A stretch of 64,000 bases of DNA from JAVBNH01 sp031551635 (GTDB lineage: Bacteria; Bacillota; Clostridia; Oscillospirales; Acutalibacteraceae), in contig JAVBNH010000007.1 in NCBI GenBank assembly GCA_031551635.1, positions 77,979-141,978 of the forward strand, written 5' to 3'. The translations under genes and the position numbers were made by a program. The notes under the pieces were generated by a model that saw only the letters and a program-made list of their open reading frames with translations, ran no database searches and was not told where the DNA came from. Shown piece after piece: positions 52,052 through 60,599 of this stretch; positions within the stretch are counted from its first letter, which is position 1; each line of letters starts with the position of its first letter.

Positions 52052-52771
52052 TTACTCAATTCTCCCAATCGGAATATAACCCTTCAAATCAGGTACCACG
52101 CCCGTTTTAAAGGAAAAGCTTTTGCCGACTTCCTCGCTCGCCACCCATAAATGGCACAGAGCGATACCCATATCAATGGTGTTCAGCCTGTCAAAAGCGA
52201 CCGCCTTGACAGGGTTCAGCTTCTGCCTGTAGCAGTTTATTATGCCGTTTTCCGCGACAAAAAACCAAGGCTGGGAATTTGTTGCAGAAGGCGCGAGCCT
52301 TGCCGCCTCAAGCCTTTCGTCGTTTCCGTCACTTATAAAGTCAAGGGCGTTGCGTTTGAACTGAGTTAAATCGGCTCTGTACAGCTCCTCCTCGCTCTCA
52401 CCGAAGGCAAGCATCATGATGAAACTGAGACCGTTTTTTTTCTTTTCCGGCGGTTTTGCCATACCGAGCCAGCAGCTCCCGAGACCTATAGAGGAGAGGA
52501 ACAAATCCATCTGCTGCAGCACAAAACCTGCGTTGAGATAATGGTTTTCTTGCTCCTTGGAATATAGGCACAAATAGTGCGGCGCTTTTACGGAAAAAAG
52601 CCCTGAAGCCTCGTCAGCGTTGCTTATTGCGAATTCTGTTGCTATATCGCTGAACAAGGGCTTGACCTGTTTCGAAAAATCAAGAATCAAAGCCAGTTTT
52701 TCCTCAGGGAGCGGTGACATATTATATTTCCTGACTGATTTACGCTTAAAAATAATATCGTACATTTCCAC
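52052..52771 (-). CDS. Nitroreductase family protein (TM1586-like)
   Basis: About 239 residues. IIFKRKSVRKYNMSPLPEEKL and LAPSATNSQPWFF are the FMN-binding signatures, the second near residue 160 because the protein holds two half-domains in tandem as in TM1586-type enzymes; SSIGLGSCWLG lies between. It would use FMN and NAD(P)H; substrate unknown. GTG at 52771 (GGGG 8 nt upstream) is preferred over GTG at 52780 and ATG at 52765. Confidence 0.88.
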   Translation of the reverse strand: MEMYDIIFKRKSVRKYNMSPLPEEKLALILDFSKQVKPLFSDIATEFAISNADEASGLFSVKAPHYLCLYSKEQENHYLNAGFVLQQMDLFLSSIGLGSCWLGMAKPPEKKKNGLSFIMMLAFGESEEELYRADLTQFKRNALDFISDGNDERLEAARLAPSATNSQPWFFVAENGIINCYRQKLNPVKAVAFDRLNTIDMGIALCHLWVASEEVGKSFSFKTGVVPDLKGYIPIGRIE

Positions 52772-52923
52772 TGATAACACCCCGTTTTAAAATATTATTT
52801 CCACTGCATTCATTATACTACAAAATAGTTATTTTTGCAATTGTTTTCATTTTTTCGTTGATTTTTTTATTTGGTCTGGTATAATTAAAAGACATTGCTA
52901 TTGACACAAGGATTGGAATATTA

Positions 52924-54699
52924 ATGGAAAAACTCCGAGTAAATAAAGTAATCCTGCTGCTTATTTCCGCCGTCCTTCTTGCGGCTCTGTACGGCTGCGG
53001 TGAAAAAGCCAATGAATACACGCCTGAAGGGGTGTATCTCACAAGCGTCGGTGAGCAGCAAAACAAATATCCGCAGGTTGAGGGCATAGGAAACAGAGAA
53101 AAGACTAATGACTCCCTGAGAGAATATTTTAACGCAATAAACGAGAGGCTAGCCAGCTTTAACGAAGGCGAAATCAAGCTGACCCTATCCTTTTTTATGG
53201 TGAAAACCGATGTCAATTATATCCTTTATTCGGAACTTCAAGGCGGCAGCGGCAACAAAATTGACCTGCCGAAAATTGAGATTACCGACGAGAGCTGTGT
53301 TTTACCCGCGATAAAACCCTTTGATATTCTCACAGATAATGAGCAGCTTGAAATGCTTATGCTGCTTAGCGAAAACGGGTTGCCCATAAGCCTTGCCGAG
53401 CTGAACAAGCCTCTGAGTGTCGCACAATTTTATTCGATATTGGCAATCTATTATGAGCATGTAACAGGCGAGACAATAGATTTCAGCTCCGTCAGACGAC
53501 CTGACATAACAGATGAGTTTCACCTGAAAACGCTGAAGCTGATACCTGATTTCCCAGGCGAAAATTCCGCCGATAAGCTGAAGGGCAGCGTTTTTATAAA
53601 GTATTTTTCAGCACTGCGGACTCTTCTGAACTTCAAGCTTTACGGGCTTGCGAACCAGCATATGAATCTGATTGATTTGACTAACGAGTTGGATTTGCAG
53701 CAAAAAATGTTCGGAGAAATCGCAAAAACATATCCGAAAATGGAAATATGGAATAATCTCAGTAATGATATTATTGCCTTCAAAAACGCGAACAGCGTTG
53801 ACGTAATAAATGCGAACGCGGTAAACCGTGTCAGTTTGAGTGATGTTTTTTCGCTGCTGTTTTCAAAATATTTTTCCCATAAAGAAAAAGATATTTCGGA
53901 TTTGGTGCTTTCCGACTCGACCGATACCGACGCGCTTTACTGTGTCGGAAACGAGCTGATGAGCGAATTTCCCGGTGCGGGAATGTTCACGGGGAATTAT
54001 AACTGCGTTTACAGTGAGCTTCAGGCGGTTTCAAACAAATTTATCACAGCTTGTTTTAAAGCGTGTTTTGAGGACGAAACTGATTATAAGGACCAGATAA
54101 CCCTGCTTCAGGCATTGAATTGCCTGATTTTGGCAGACGGCTATTACTCCTCATATAAAAGCGTTTCGAAGGATTATAAAAAAACAGTTGTCAATGACCG
54201 CGATTATACTTGGTACGCGCGGCAGTTTGATTCGGGTGAATATGCCTCAGTTAACTGCATGCCGGCCATGGCTGAGATGGGTATAAAATGGAAGAACAAC
54301 GCATCGCAAGAGACAGCCGAAGAGCTTCGCAACCGCCTTCTGCCCGACTACACCGCCGGCTGGTGGCTGGCACAGCTTGCCGAAACACTCACCTTTTATA
54401 ATGTTGAGCACACCCTTTACCCGGTCAGTCTGAGCTCGGTTGTCTCTATTCTTGACAAGGGCGGAATTGTGCTGACGATGTTTTCAGAAGCAGAGGCTAA
54501 GTCTCAGGGGCATTGCGAGCTGATTTACGGCTATGAAAAAGTCGGGGATTCCTACAGATTTCTCGTTCATGACCCGGGCTTTGGTGATAAATACCGCGCG
54601 GACGGCTTTGCCTATGGTGAGGCGAGATGGATTGACGCTCAATACCTTGTTTGGACGATACTGCGGATAAATCAAATTTTTGTTTCTATACCGGCATAA
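52924..54699 (+). CDS. Lipoprotein with C-terminal C39-like cysteine peptidase domain
   Basis: A 591-residue protein with lipoprotein signal peptide and lipobox LYGC (about 22-25). The N-terminal 400 residues are helical and unrecognised. The last 180 look like a C39-type papain-fold domain: SVNCMPAMAEMGI (Cys about 444), GHCELIYGYE (His about 530) and FLVHDPGFGDKY (Asp about 549). It may process exported peptides at the membrane; no substrate or export ABC gene is nearby. AAGGATTGG precedes the ATG. The SIS gene follows 22 bp later. Confidence 0.8.
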   Translation: MEKLRVNKVILLLISAVLLAALYGCGEKANEYTPEGVYLTSVGEQQNKYPQVEGIGNREKTNDSLREYFNAINERLASFNEGEIKLTLSFFMVKTDVNYILYSELQGGSGNKIDLPKIEITDESCVLPAIKPFDILTDNEQLEMLMLLSENGLPISLAELNKPLSVAQFYSILAIYYEHVTGETIDFSSVRRPDITDEFHLKTLKLIPDFPGENSADKLKGSVFIKYFSALRTLLNFKLYGLANQHMNLIDLTNELDLQQKMFGEIAKTYPKMEIWNNLSNDIIAFKNANSVDVINANAVNRVSLSDVFSLLFSKYFSHKEKDISDLVLSDSTDTDALYCVGNELMSEFPGAGMFTGNYNCVYSELQAVSNKFITACFKACFEDETDYKDQITLLQALNCLILADGYYSSYKSVSKDYKKTVVNDRDYTWYARQFDSGEYASVNCMPAMAEMGIKWKNNASQETAEELRNRLLPDYTAGWWLAQLAETLTFYNVEHTLYPVSLSSVVSILDKGGIVLTMFSEAEAKSQGHCELIYGYEKVGDSYRFLVHDPGFGDKYRADGFAYGEARWIDAQYLVWTILRINQIFVSIPA

Positions 54700-54721
54700 A
54701 TACTAATTTGGAGGAGAAAAA

Positions 54722-55462
54722 ATGACTTACACACAGAAATACTTCGCGCACATTGAGGAGCTTTTGAGAAAAGTGCTTGAAACACAGGAAAAAAACATCA
54801 GAAAGCTTGCGGAAATACTCGTTGATACCTCTGTTGCGGGCGGCAAAATCTTCTTTTTCGGCTGTTCCCACGCCGGCATTCTCGCTCAGGAGGCTTTTTA
54901 CAGAACCGGCGGATTAGTAATCGCAAATCCGATTCTTCCCAAGGGTCTGACGCTTGAAACAGTGCCGGTCACAGACACCTCCGTGCTCGAGAGAAAGCCG
55001 GAATACGCGCATGAAATCCTTGACAACACAAATATCTGCGCCGGTGACCTGCTCGTTGTACATTCGGTTTCGGGTAGAAACGGTGTGCCCGTAGAAATTG
55101 CTATTGAAGCAAAAAAAAGAGGGATTCAGACAGCCTGCATCACAAATATCACCTATTCCTCCTCTTCAAGCTCGAGACACCCAAGCGGCAAAAGGCTATT
55201 TGAGGTTTGTGACTTAGTGCTTGACAACTGCGGCTGCATCGGCGACGCGGCTATTGAGGTTGATGGCTTCGCGGAAAAAACCGCCCCCACCTCGACCATC
55301 ACAGGAGCGGCAATAATCAATTCCATCTGCGCCGAGGCTGTTAGTATTTTCGTTGAAAGAGGCATTGAGCCGCCTGTTTTTGTCAGCGCGAACCTCGACG
55401 GAGGAGACGAATACAACGCGAAAATGTTTGAAAAATATAAGGATAGAATCACCTACAATTAG
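54722..55462 (+). CDS. SIS-domain sugar-phosphate binding protein (UPF0309-like)
   Basis: A 246-residue single SIS-domain protein. GGKIFFFGCSHAGILAQEAFYRTGG and LLVVHSVSGRNGVPVEIAIEAKKRG carry the Ser-rich loops that bind sugar phosphate; DAAIEVDGFAEKTAPTSTITGAAI is typical of UPF0309 proteins. It may be a phosphosugar isomerase or etherase acting on amino-sugar phosphates. GGAGGAG precedes the ATG; 22 bp after the lipoprotein gene, likely the same transcript. Its TAG stop is the first TAG of a TAGATGC array. Confidence 0.9.
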   Translation: MTYTQKYFAHIEELLRKVLETQEKNIRKLAEILVDTSVAGGKIFFFGCSHAGILAQEAFYRTGGLVIANPILPKGLTLETVPVTDTSVLERKPEYAHEILDNTNICAGDLLVVHSVSGRNGVPVEIAIEAKKRGIQTACITNITYSSSSSSRHPSGKRLFEVCDLVLDNCGCIGDAAIEVDGFAEKTAPTSTITGAAIINSICAEAVSIFVERGIEPPVFVSANLDGGDEYNAKMFEKYKDRITYN

Positions 55463-55529
55463 ATGCTAGATGCTGGATACTGGATGCTAGATACTGGATG
55501 CTAGATGCTGGATGCTGGATGCTAGATGG
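55460..55529. repeat. Heptamer array TAGATGC/TGGATGC
   Basis: Nine to ten 7-bp units that start at the SIS gene's stop codon and end at repeat B. Confidence 0.95.
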
Positions 55530-55684
55530 TTGTCGGGAAGGTAGAATTGTGTTGGTTTTTTTCTTTTCGCCCGACTTGATTTGAATAAGTGCATAAATTG
55601 TCTGCTTTAAGTCAGCTAAGTTATACACTTTTTAAATCGTTCGCGAGCAGTTAACAGAAAAACTACTGCATTTTATCTCACGAA
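55528..55684 (+). repeat. Repeat B, full-length copy
   Basis: About 157 bp: left hairpin GTCGGGAAGGTAG ... TTCGCCCGACTTGATTT, middle with the palindrome-like CTTTAAGTCAGCTAAG, right hairpin TTCGCGAGCAGTT ... ATCTCACGAAC. Best-preserved plus-strand copy. Confidence 0.9.
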
Positions 55685-55824
55685 CTGAAGTGTACCCTTT
55701 GTCAAGGACAATTTTTAATAGTGCAAAGTTTAATTCGAAATGATGCGGCATGGTATTACTGCTTCCCGGAAAAAAAACGCGTTAAACCTTGGGGTTTGGG
55801 GCAGCGCCCCAATTAGTGCTTATT

Positions 55825-55901
55825 CTAATGTGGGCTTGGCTTGCCAAGCCCACAACCCAAGTCTTGTTTAATATTGAGCTTTCAGCCCACTAAGGTACTA
55901 A
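55825..55901 (+). repeat. Repeat A, copy 4
   Basis: Intact palindrome GTGGGCTTGGC-TT-GCCAAGCCCAC and right end CCCACTAAGGTACTAA. Outside the element AGTGCTTA and TAAGCACT form an extra inverted repeat. Confidence 0.92.
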
Positions 55902-56036
55902 GCACTTTTGCTTACTTCCATATTGTCCACCGTTTGGGGTTCCGCACTCTTTCACCCACTTTTTCTGTCCATTTTTCGGGGATGTCCTGTGCTTTTCCAC
56001 TTTTCTCAGTGTCCATTCTACGGGGTACAGTTTAAC

Positions 56037-56072
56037 TGTACACTGTACACTGTACACTGTACACTGTACACT
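56037..56072. repeat. Heptamer array CTGTACA
   Basis: Five units of CTGTACA. Confidence 0.95.
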
Positions 56073-56129
56073 TAAAGATGTTATATAAATCATTGTTTAT
56101 ATTTCTGTTTTAATTTCTTAAAATTTTGC

Positions 56130-56159
56130 TTGACATATGCGTTTGGTTTGTTATATAAT
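56130..56159 (+). promoter_or_regulatory. Promoter of rpmH-rnpA operon
   Basis: TTGACA - 18 bp - TATAAT, about 130 bp before rpmH. Confidence 0.85.
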
Positions 56160-56289
56160 AATCCCTTGCAGGGTATGCCTGTATTTTTCGGCGACTTTTT
56201 TGCCGCATGGTTTTGCCACTAACAATAATATTGATGCTTTCCATTAATAATATTGTTTATATATTATTAATAGAAATGGGGGTTTTCGA

Positions 56290-56424
56290 GTGAAAAGGAC
56301 ATATCAGCCCAAGAAGCGTCATCGCAAGATGGAGCACGGTTTCCGCAAGAGAATGGCTGACAGGAACGGCCGCAAGGTTCTCGCCCGCCGCAGAGCCAAG
56401 GGCAGAAAAAGACTGACCTATTAA
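56290..56424 (+). CDS. rpmH: Ribosomal protein bL34
   Basis: 44 residues, GTG start 7 nt after GGGGG. The sequence MKRTYQPKKRHRKMEHGFRK then RMADRNGRKVLARRRAKGRK is the standard basic L34. It is a component of the 50S subunit. First gene of the rpmH-rnpA-yidD-yidC-jag cluster, which is conserved in bacteria near the replication origin; dnaA is not found upstream here. Confidence 0.98.
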   Translation: MKRTYQPKKRHRKMEHGFRKRMADRNGRKVLARRRAKGRKRLTY

Positions 56425-56497
56425 TTTGATATGGGAATTATGTTCCTGATTTTCATGTTTTTAAGGGATGATTTGATTTTTGCCTGAGGTAATTTCG

Positions 56498-56842
56498 TTG
56501 AAAAGCAATCATGAATTCCGCCGCTGCTATAACCGGGGGAAATCATTGCAGAGCCCTGTGCTGGTAACTTATTATCTCAAAAACCGCACGGGTAATTGCC
56601 GTTTCGGAATTACCACCAGCAAAAAAATCGGCAACGCGGTGGAGCGCAACCGCGCCCGCAGAGTTATAAAAACCGCGTTTGTCGCCGTTTTACCTGATAT
56701 TGTTTCGAATTTTGACCTTGTTTTTGTGGCAAGGTCAAAAGCTGTATTTACCAAAAGCACAGAGATTGAAAAAATACTCAGAAAGCAGCTCTGCAGCGCG
56801 GGTTTAATTAAGCCCGCCGCAACGAAGGTTGAGCGTCAATGA
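56498..56842 (+). CDS. rnpA: Ribonuclease P protein component
   Basis: About 114 residues. KSNHEFRRCYNRGKS, RFGITTSKKIGNAVERNRARRVIKTAF carries the conserved RNR motif that contacts RNase P RNA and the 5' leader of pre-tRNA. TTG at 56498 lies 8 nt after GAGG; TTG at 56480 is in frame but would add six residues. It overlaps yidD by 4 bp. Confidence 0.97.
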   Translation: MKSNHEFRRCYNRGKSLQSPVLVTYYLKNRTGNCRFGITTSKKIGNAVERNRARRVIKTAFVAVLPDIVSNFDLVFVARSKAVFTKSTEIEKILRKQLCSAGLIKPAATKVERQ

Positions 56843-57072
56843 AACAGCTCATTTTAAAATTTATCAGGTTTTATCAGCGGAAAATATCGCCGCTGTTCCC
56901 CGCGAGATGCCGTTATTACCCCACCTGCTCGGCTTATGCTGTACAAGCCATTGAACGCTTCGGACTATTAAAGGGCGGTTTTTTCGCGGTAAAAAGACTT
57001 CTTCGCTGCAATATCCTCTTTCCCGGCGGGGTTGACCCCGTTCCGGAAAAAAAAGAAAAACACACTCATTAA
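56839..57072 (+). CDS. yidD: Membrane protein insertion efficiency factor YidD
   Basis: 77 residues: FIRFYQRKISPLFPARCRYYPTCSAYAVQAIERFG with the three conserved Cys and LRCNILFPGGVDPVP. A small membrane-associated protein that helps YidC-dependent insertion. ATGA overlap with rnpA; yidC follows 43 bp later. Confidence 0.97.
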   Translation: MKQLILKFIRFYQRKISPLFPARCRYYPTCSAYAVQAIERFGLLKGGFFAVKRLLRCNILFPGGVDPVPEKKEKHTH

Positions 57073-57114
57073 TTTTGGTGTATTAAACCGAAATTAATTA
57101 TTTTGGAGAATATA

Positions 57115-58059
57115 ATGGAGCAACTCAGAAATATATTAGCCATACCCTTTGGCTATGTCCTTGCCTTTTTCTTCACCCTGACCGGCAACTATCTCCTGTC
57201 CTTATTGCTCTTGACTGTTGTTTTTAAAATTGTCATGCTCCCCCCTGCCATAAAGCAGCAGAAGGGCATGGCTAAGCAGGTTCGTATGCAGGCGAAAACC
57301 AAGAAAATTCAAGAGATGTACAAGGGCAACAACCAGAAAATTCAAGAGGAAACGCAGGCTCTCTATTCGCGTGAGGGCTTTAATCCCATGTCCGCGGGCT
57401 GCTTGCCGATGCTTATTCAGCTTCCGGTCATGCTCGGTCTTTACGGCGTTATTTATAATCCTCTGACTCATGTTCTGCGCTATTCCAAGGAAACGATTGC
57501 CATGTTTACCTCAAAGCTCACTGAGCTGGGTGTTGAGGCTGCAACAAAGGGCTTCGCCTCCGAGATACCTATACTTAACAACTTCGAAAAGCTTGTCGCG
57601 GCAATGCCCGACCTGCCTTCAAACATGATTAACGAAATCCAGTCCTTCATCTCGAAATTTACGCTTTGGGGAATGGATCTCACCGCAACGCCTACCTTCA
57701 AGGAGTTTAATACCCTCTGGCTCATACCTATTCTTTCAGGCGTTACCGCCATGATGACCAGCGTATTTATGTATTTCAAGCAGAAACAGACGAATCAAAA
57801 TCAGGGCAATAATATCGCAACAGGCTGTATGACCCTCATGTCTCCCGCCATGTCGATATATTTCGCCTTCCTCTTTCCCGCCGGCGTCGGTTTATACTGG
57901 ATAATGAACAATATTCTTGCCTTTATCCAAACTGTTGTGCTCAGCTATACGCACAATCCGAAGAAAGTCGTTGCTCAGCTTATGATTGACGAAACTGTCC
58001 AGCGCCGTTCAAGGGAAAACAGCATTAAAAACACTAAGGAATATCTGAATAACCAATGA
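57115..58059 (+). CDS. yidC: Membrane protein insertase YidC/Oxa1 family
   Basis: About 314 residues with the five-segment core: N-terminal hydrophobic helices, basic cytoplasmic hairpin (AKQVRMQAKTKKIQEMYKG), GCLPMLIQLPVMLGLY, and late helices including FLFPAGVGLYWIMNN. It lacks the large periplasmic domain of Gram-negative YidC. A Lys-rich cytoplasmic tail allows ribosome contact. No lipobox is seen, unlike SpoIIIJ. ATG at 57115 follows TTGGAG. Confidence 0.97.
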   Translation: MEQLRNILAIPFGYVLAFFFTLTGNYLLSLLLLTVVFKIVMLPPAIKQQKGMAKQVRMQAKTKKIQEMYKGNNQKIQEETQALYSREGFNPMSAGCLPMLIQLPVMLGLYGVIYNPLTHVLRYSKETIAMFTSKLTELGVEAATKGFASEIPILNNFEKLVAAMPDLPSNMINEIQSFISKFTLWGMDLTATPTFKEFNTLWLIPILSGVTAMMTSVFMYFKQKQTNQNQGNNIATGCMTLMSPAMSIYFAFLFPAGVGLYWIMNNILAFIQTVVLSYTHNPKKVVAQLMIDETVQRRSRENSIKNTKEYLNNQ

Positions 58060-58127
58060 ATCACCGACAGCCGCAGATTGCGCTGCCGCATTCGTTTATT
58101 GAACAGAAAAGGAATGAAAACAAGATT

Positions 58128-59300
58128 ATGATTAAAGAAGCTATAGCAACAGGCAATTCTGTTATCGAGGCTACTGAGCTCGCGAGAGCACAGCTGGCGG
58201 CGCCTGATGAAATGGAAGTTAAATTCGAAGTTTTAGAGCAGCCCCAGAAAAAGACCTTCGGTCTTTTCGGCGGGTCAAAGGCTAAGGTTCGCGCTTATTA
58301 TGAAACTCCTGATGCTCCCGTAAAAGCGACGGAAACAAAAGCGCCCGCTCAGCCGCAGACAAGAACACAACAGGCACCGGCTAAAAATAAATTTACTCCC
58401 CAAACACAGAAAAAGACAGCCGACTCGCCGAAATCCGCAACGCAGAGTGCTCCCGAAAGCACAGAGAAAAAGGAACAGCCTTCACCGAAGAAGGATTTCA
58501 CGCCTGCTGTAAAACCCGAGAACGCATCAGCTTCAAAGGAAATGAGCGATGAGGAGCAGGACCTCGCCGATGTTGATGTTTCTACAATAAAGCCCTTAAC
58601 CGATTATTTGAATATAATTTTAAACGGAATGGGACTTGGCAACGCGGCTATAACCGCAAAATTATCCTCAAGAGGCGAGCTGATTCTCAATGTCGCTTGC
58701 GAGGATGACTACGGAATCATTATCGGCAGAAGAGGCGAAACCCTTGACGCTGTTCAGTATCTAATGATTTTATTCGCCAAACGCCAGGATTATGAATACA
58801 GCAGAGTTTCGATAAATATCGGCGATTACCGTGAAAGACGCAACAGCAAGCTCCGCGCACTCGCCTCAAAAACCGCGTCCCAGGTGCAGCGTTACGGCAG
58901 GCAGGTCACTCTTGACCCCATGAATCCTTATGAGCGCAGAATCGTTCACACTACAGTTCAGGATATAAACGGCGTAACATCCTTTTCTGTCGGCATGAAT
59001 GAGGACAGACGCGTTGTTATTGCTCTTGCCGAGGGTTTCGCCGCGACACATAAGGGTGGCGATTATAACCGAGGCGGCGACTACAACCGCGGCGGCAGAG
59101 GCGGCAACAACAGAGGTCCCGGCGGCTTCAATAAAGGCGGCGGCTTCAATAAGAACAATTCCGGCGGCAACAGGGGATACCAGAAGAACAATAATTTCTC
59201 ACCGAGGTATCAGAACGGCGGCTCCAATGACCAGCGCGAGGCGACTAAAGACGCAAAAACGGTTTCGCTTTACGGAAAAATTGAGCCTAAAAAAGATTAA
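58128..59300 (+). CDS. jag: RNA-binding protein Jag/KhpB (EloR) with Gly/Asn/Arg-rich tail
   Basis: About 390 residues. Jag_N domain (MIKEAIATGNSVIEATELA, about 1-50), Pro/Gln/Lys-rich linker (about 60-155), KH domain (IIIGRRGETLDAVQYLMILF, about 200) and R3H domain (ERRIVHTTVQ ... DRRVVIALAEG, about 265-300). The last 80 residues are a low-complexity Gly/Asn/Arg tail (GGDYNRGGDYNRGG, GGFNKGGGFNKNN). Jag partners YidC and controls cell elongation through RNA. ATG at 58128 fits the Jag_N start. The long disordered tail is unusual. Confidence 0.93.
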   Translation: MIKEAIATGNSVIEATELARAQLAAPDEMEVKFEVLEQPQKKTFGLFGGSKAKVRAYYETPDAPVKATETKAPAQPQTRTQQAPAKNKFTPQTQKKTADSPKSATQSAPESTEKKEQPSPKKDFTPAVKPENASASKEMSDEEQDLADVDVSTIKPLTDYLNIILNGMGLGNAAITAKLSSRGELILNVACEDDYGIIIGRRGETLDAVQYLMILFAKRQDYEYSRVSINIGDYRERRNSKLRALASKTASQVQRYGRQVTLDPMNPYERRIVHTTVQDINGVTSFSVGMNEDRRVVIALAEGFAATHKGGDYNRGGDYNRGGRGGNNRGPGGFNKGGGFNKNNSGGNRGYQKNNNFSPRYQNGGSNDQREATKDAKTVSLYGKIEPKKD

Positions 59301-59319
59301 ACTAATATTTTGCTTAGCT

Positions 59320-59360
59320 CGGTTGAAAAGAGATTAAAATCTTTTTTCAACCGGTTTTTT
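59320..59360 (+). terminator. Terminator of rpmH-jag operon
   Basis: Arms CGGTTGAAAA / TTTTCAACCG, then GTTTTTT. Confidence 0.88.
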
Positions 59361-59371
59361 ATATTTTTCTA

Positions 59372-59430
59372 TTGACACCTTCGCTATTATGTGATACTAT
59401 ATACTTGTATTAAGTATTACTGAATACAAG
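59372..59430 (+). promoter_or_regulatory. PadR operon promoter and operator
   Basis: TTGACA - 17 bp - TACTAT (59372-59400), followed by inverted repeat CTTGTATT - 11 bp - AATACAAG (59404-59430) over the likely transcription start, suited to PadR autorepression. Confidence 0.75.
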
Positions 59431-59457
59431 TGATACAGAGTAGAGAGGAATGATACG

Positions 59458-59784
59458 GTGGAAAATCTGACAGAAATGCTAAAGGGCTCGCTGGAGGGCT
59501 GTGTTCTTGAAATTATAAGCCGCGGCGATACATACGGATATGAAATAACAAGAAGGCTCAATTCGCTGGGCTTTACCGATGTTGTCGACGGAACGGTTTA
59601 TACAATTCTTTTGCGGCTTGAAAAAAACAAGCTGGTAGACACCCAAAAAAAATCGTCGGATATGGGTCCGCCCCGAAAATTCTTTTGGCTCAATGACGCG
59701 GGCAAACAAGAACTGAAGCTGTTCTGGGACAAATGGAATTTTCTTTCAGCTAAAATAAACGAATTAAAGGAGAGAGCGCAATGA
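59458..59784 (+). CDS. PadR-family transcriptional regulator
   Basis: 108 residues: winged-helix PadR domain (LEGCVLEIISRGDTYGYEITRRLN, DGTVYTILLRLEKNKLV, GPPRKFFWLNDAGKQEL) and a short C-terminal dimerisation helix, the compact PadR-s2 type. GTG start 9 nt after GAGG. The stop overlaps the next DUF1048 gene by 4 bp. It probably represses its own operon through the inverted repeat at 59404. Confidence 0.94.
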   Translation: MENLTEMLKGSLEGCVLEIISRGDTYGYEITRRLNSLGFTDVVDGTVYTILLRLEKNKLVDTQKKSSDMGPPRKFFWLNDAGKQELKLFWDKWNFLSAKINELKERAQ

Positions 59785-60143
59785 ATTTTTTTGAAAAAGT
59801 GACCGGAAGCGATATGGACAGGGAATATAAAGCCTTTGAAGCACGGGCAAAAAAGCTGCCTTTAGAATATCAAGCAGCGTGGCAGCAGATTAAAGAAAAC
59901 ACTTTTGTCTACGCGGATTTTACCGGGCGCAACCTTATCCCTGTTCTTGACGGCGTACTCGGCTTGCTCGAGGAAAGCGTCTGCGATAATCAAGAAGTAA
60001 AAGAGGTTTTGGGAGATGATATCAAGGGCTTTTGCGCAGCTCTTTTTAATGGGGAGGGAGCAAGGTCATACCGCGATAAATGGCGGGAGGAGCTCAATAA
60101 AACTGTTGCCAAAAAATTAGCGGATCTGGAGGAAATAAAATGA
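59781..60143 (+). CDS. DUF1048 family protein
   Basis: 120 residues, helical, with KKLPLEYQAAWQQIKENTF and DDIKGFCAALF, matching DUF1048 proteins that regularly accompany PadR regulators. Paralogue of the next gene. Function unknown; possibly a partner or effector of the regulator. ATGA overlaps on both sides. Confidence 0.85.
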   Translation: MNFFEKVTGSDMDREYKAFEARAKKLPLEYQAAWQQIKENTFVYADFTGRNLIPVLDGVLGLLEESVCDNQEVKEVLGDDIKGFCAALFNGEGARSYRDKWREELNKTVAKKLADLEEIK

Positions 60144-60493
60144 GTATCAGTGATATTATTGAAGGCAAAAAAGAATGGCGCGCGCATGTTGCCCGTGTCA
60201 AGGCGTTGCCGCAGGACTACAGGATAGTTTATAAGGAGCTGCAAAAATACCTCTTTAAGGTGGGACCTGCTGAGCTGTCTGAAGGTACAGAGCTGCTCAC
60301 GGGTATAGTCGAGCTTTTCGAGGAAGGCGCGGCCATGAAAAAGAATGTGCTCGAGATAACCGGTAGCGATGTCGCGGCTTTTTGCGACGCTCTTATCGGC
60401 GATTCGGCGACATTCGAGAGCTCGTGGCAGGAGAATGTTGATAGGACGGTTTCCGAAGCAGTCAAAAAGTCTATGGGTAAAAAAAGTAAATAA
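60140..60493 (+). CDS. DUF1048 family protein, second copy
   Basis: 117 residues: VKALPQDYRIVYKELQKYLF and SDVAAFCDALIGD align with the preceding protein. Last gene of the PadR-DUF1048-DUF1048 operon. Basic C-terminus (KKSMGKKSK). Confidence 0.85.
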   Translation: MSISDIIEGKKEWRAHVARVKALPQDYRIVYKELQKYLFKVGPAELSEGTELLTGIVELFEEGAAMKKNVLEITGSDVAAFCDALIGDSATFESSWQENVDRTVSEAVKKSMGKKSK

Positions 60494-60599
60494 AATGTTT
60501 TTCTTTTGCCTGCGAGCTGTGCAGGGCTTTCTCATGAGTTATTGGTTAAAAGTGTAATCTGCGAAAAAATACTTTTCATAAAGTGTTAATATTATTCAA

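Larger units (their letters stand above)
55685..56129. other. Gap between repeat B and rpmH promoter
   Basis: Holds a TTGGGGC/GCCCCAA hairpin (55796-55812), repeat A copy 4 and a CTGTACA heptamer array. The rest (about 55900-56035) shows no gene. Confidence 0.6.
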
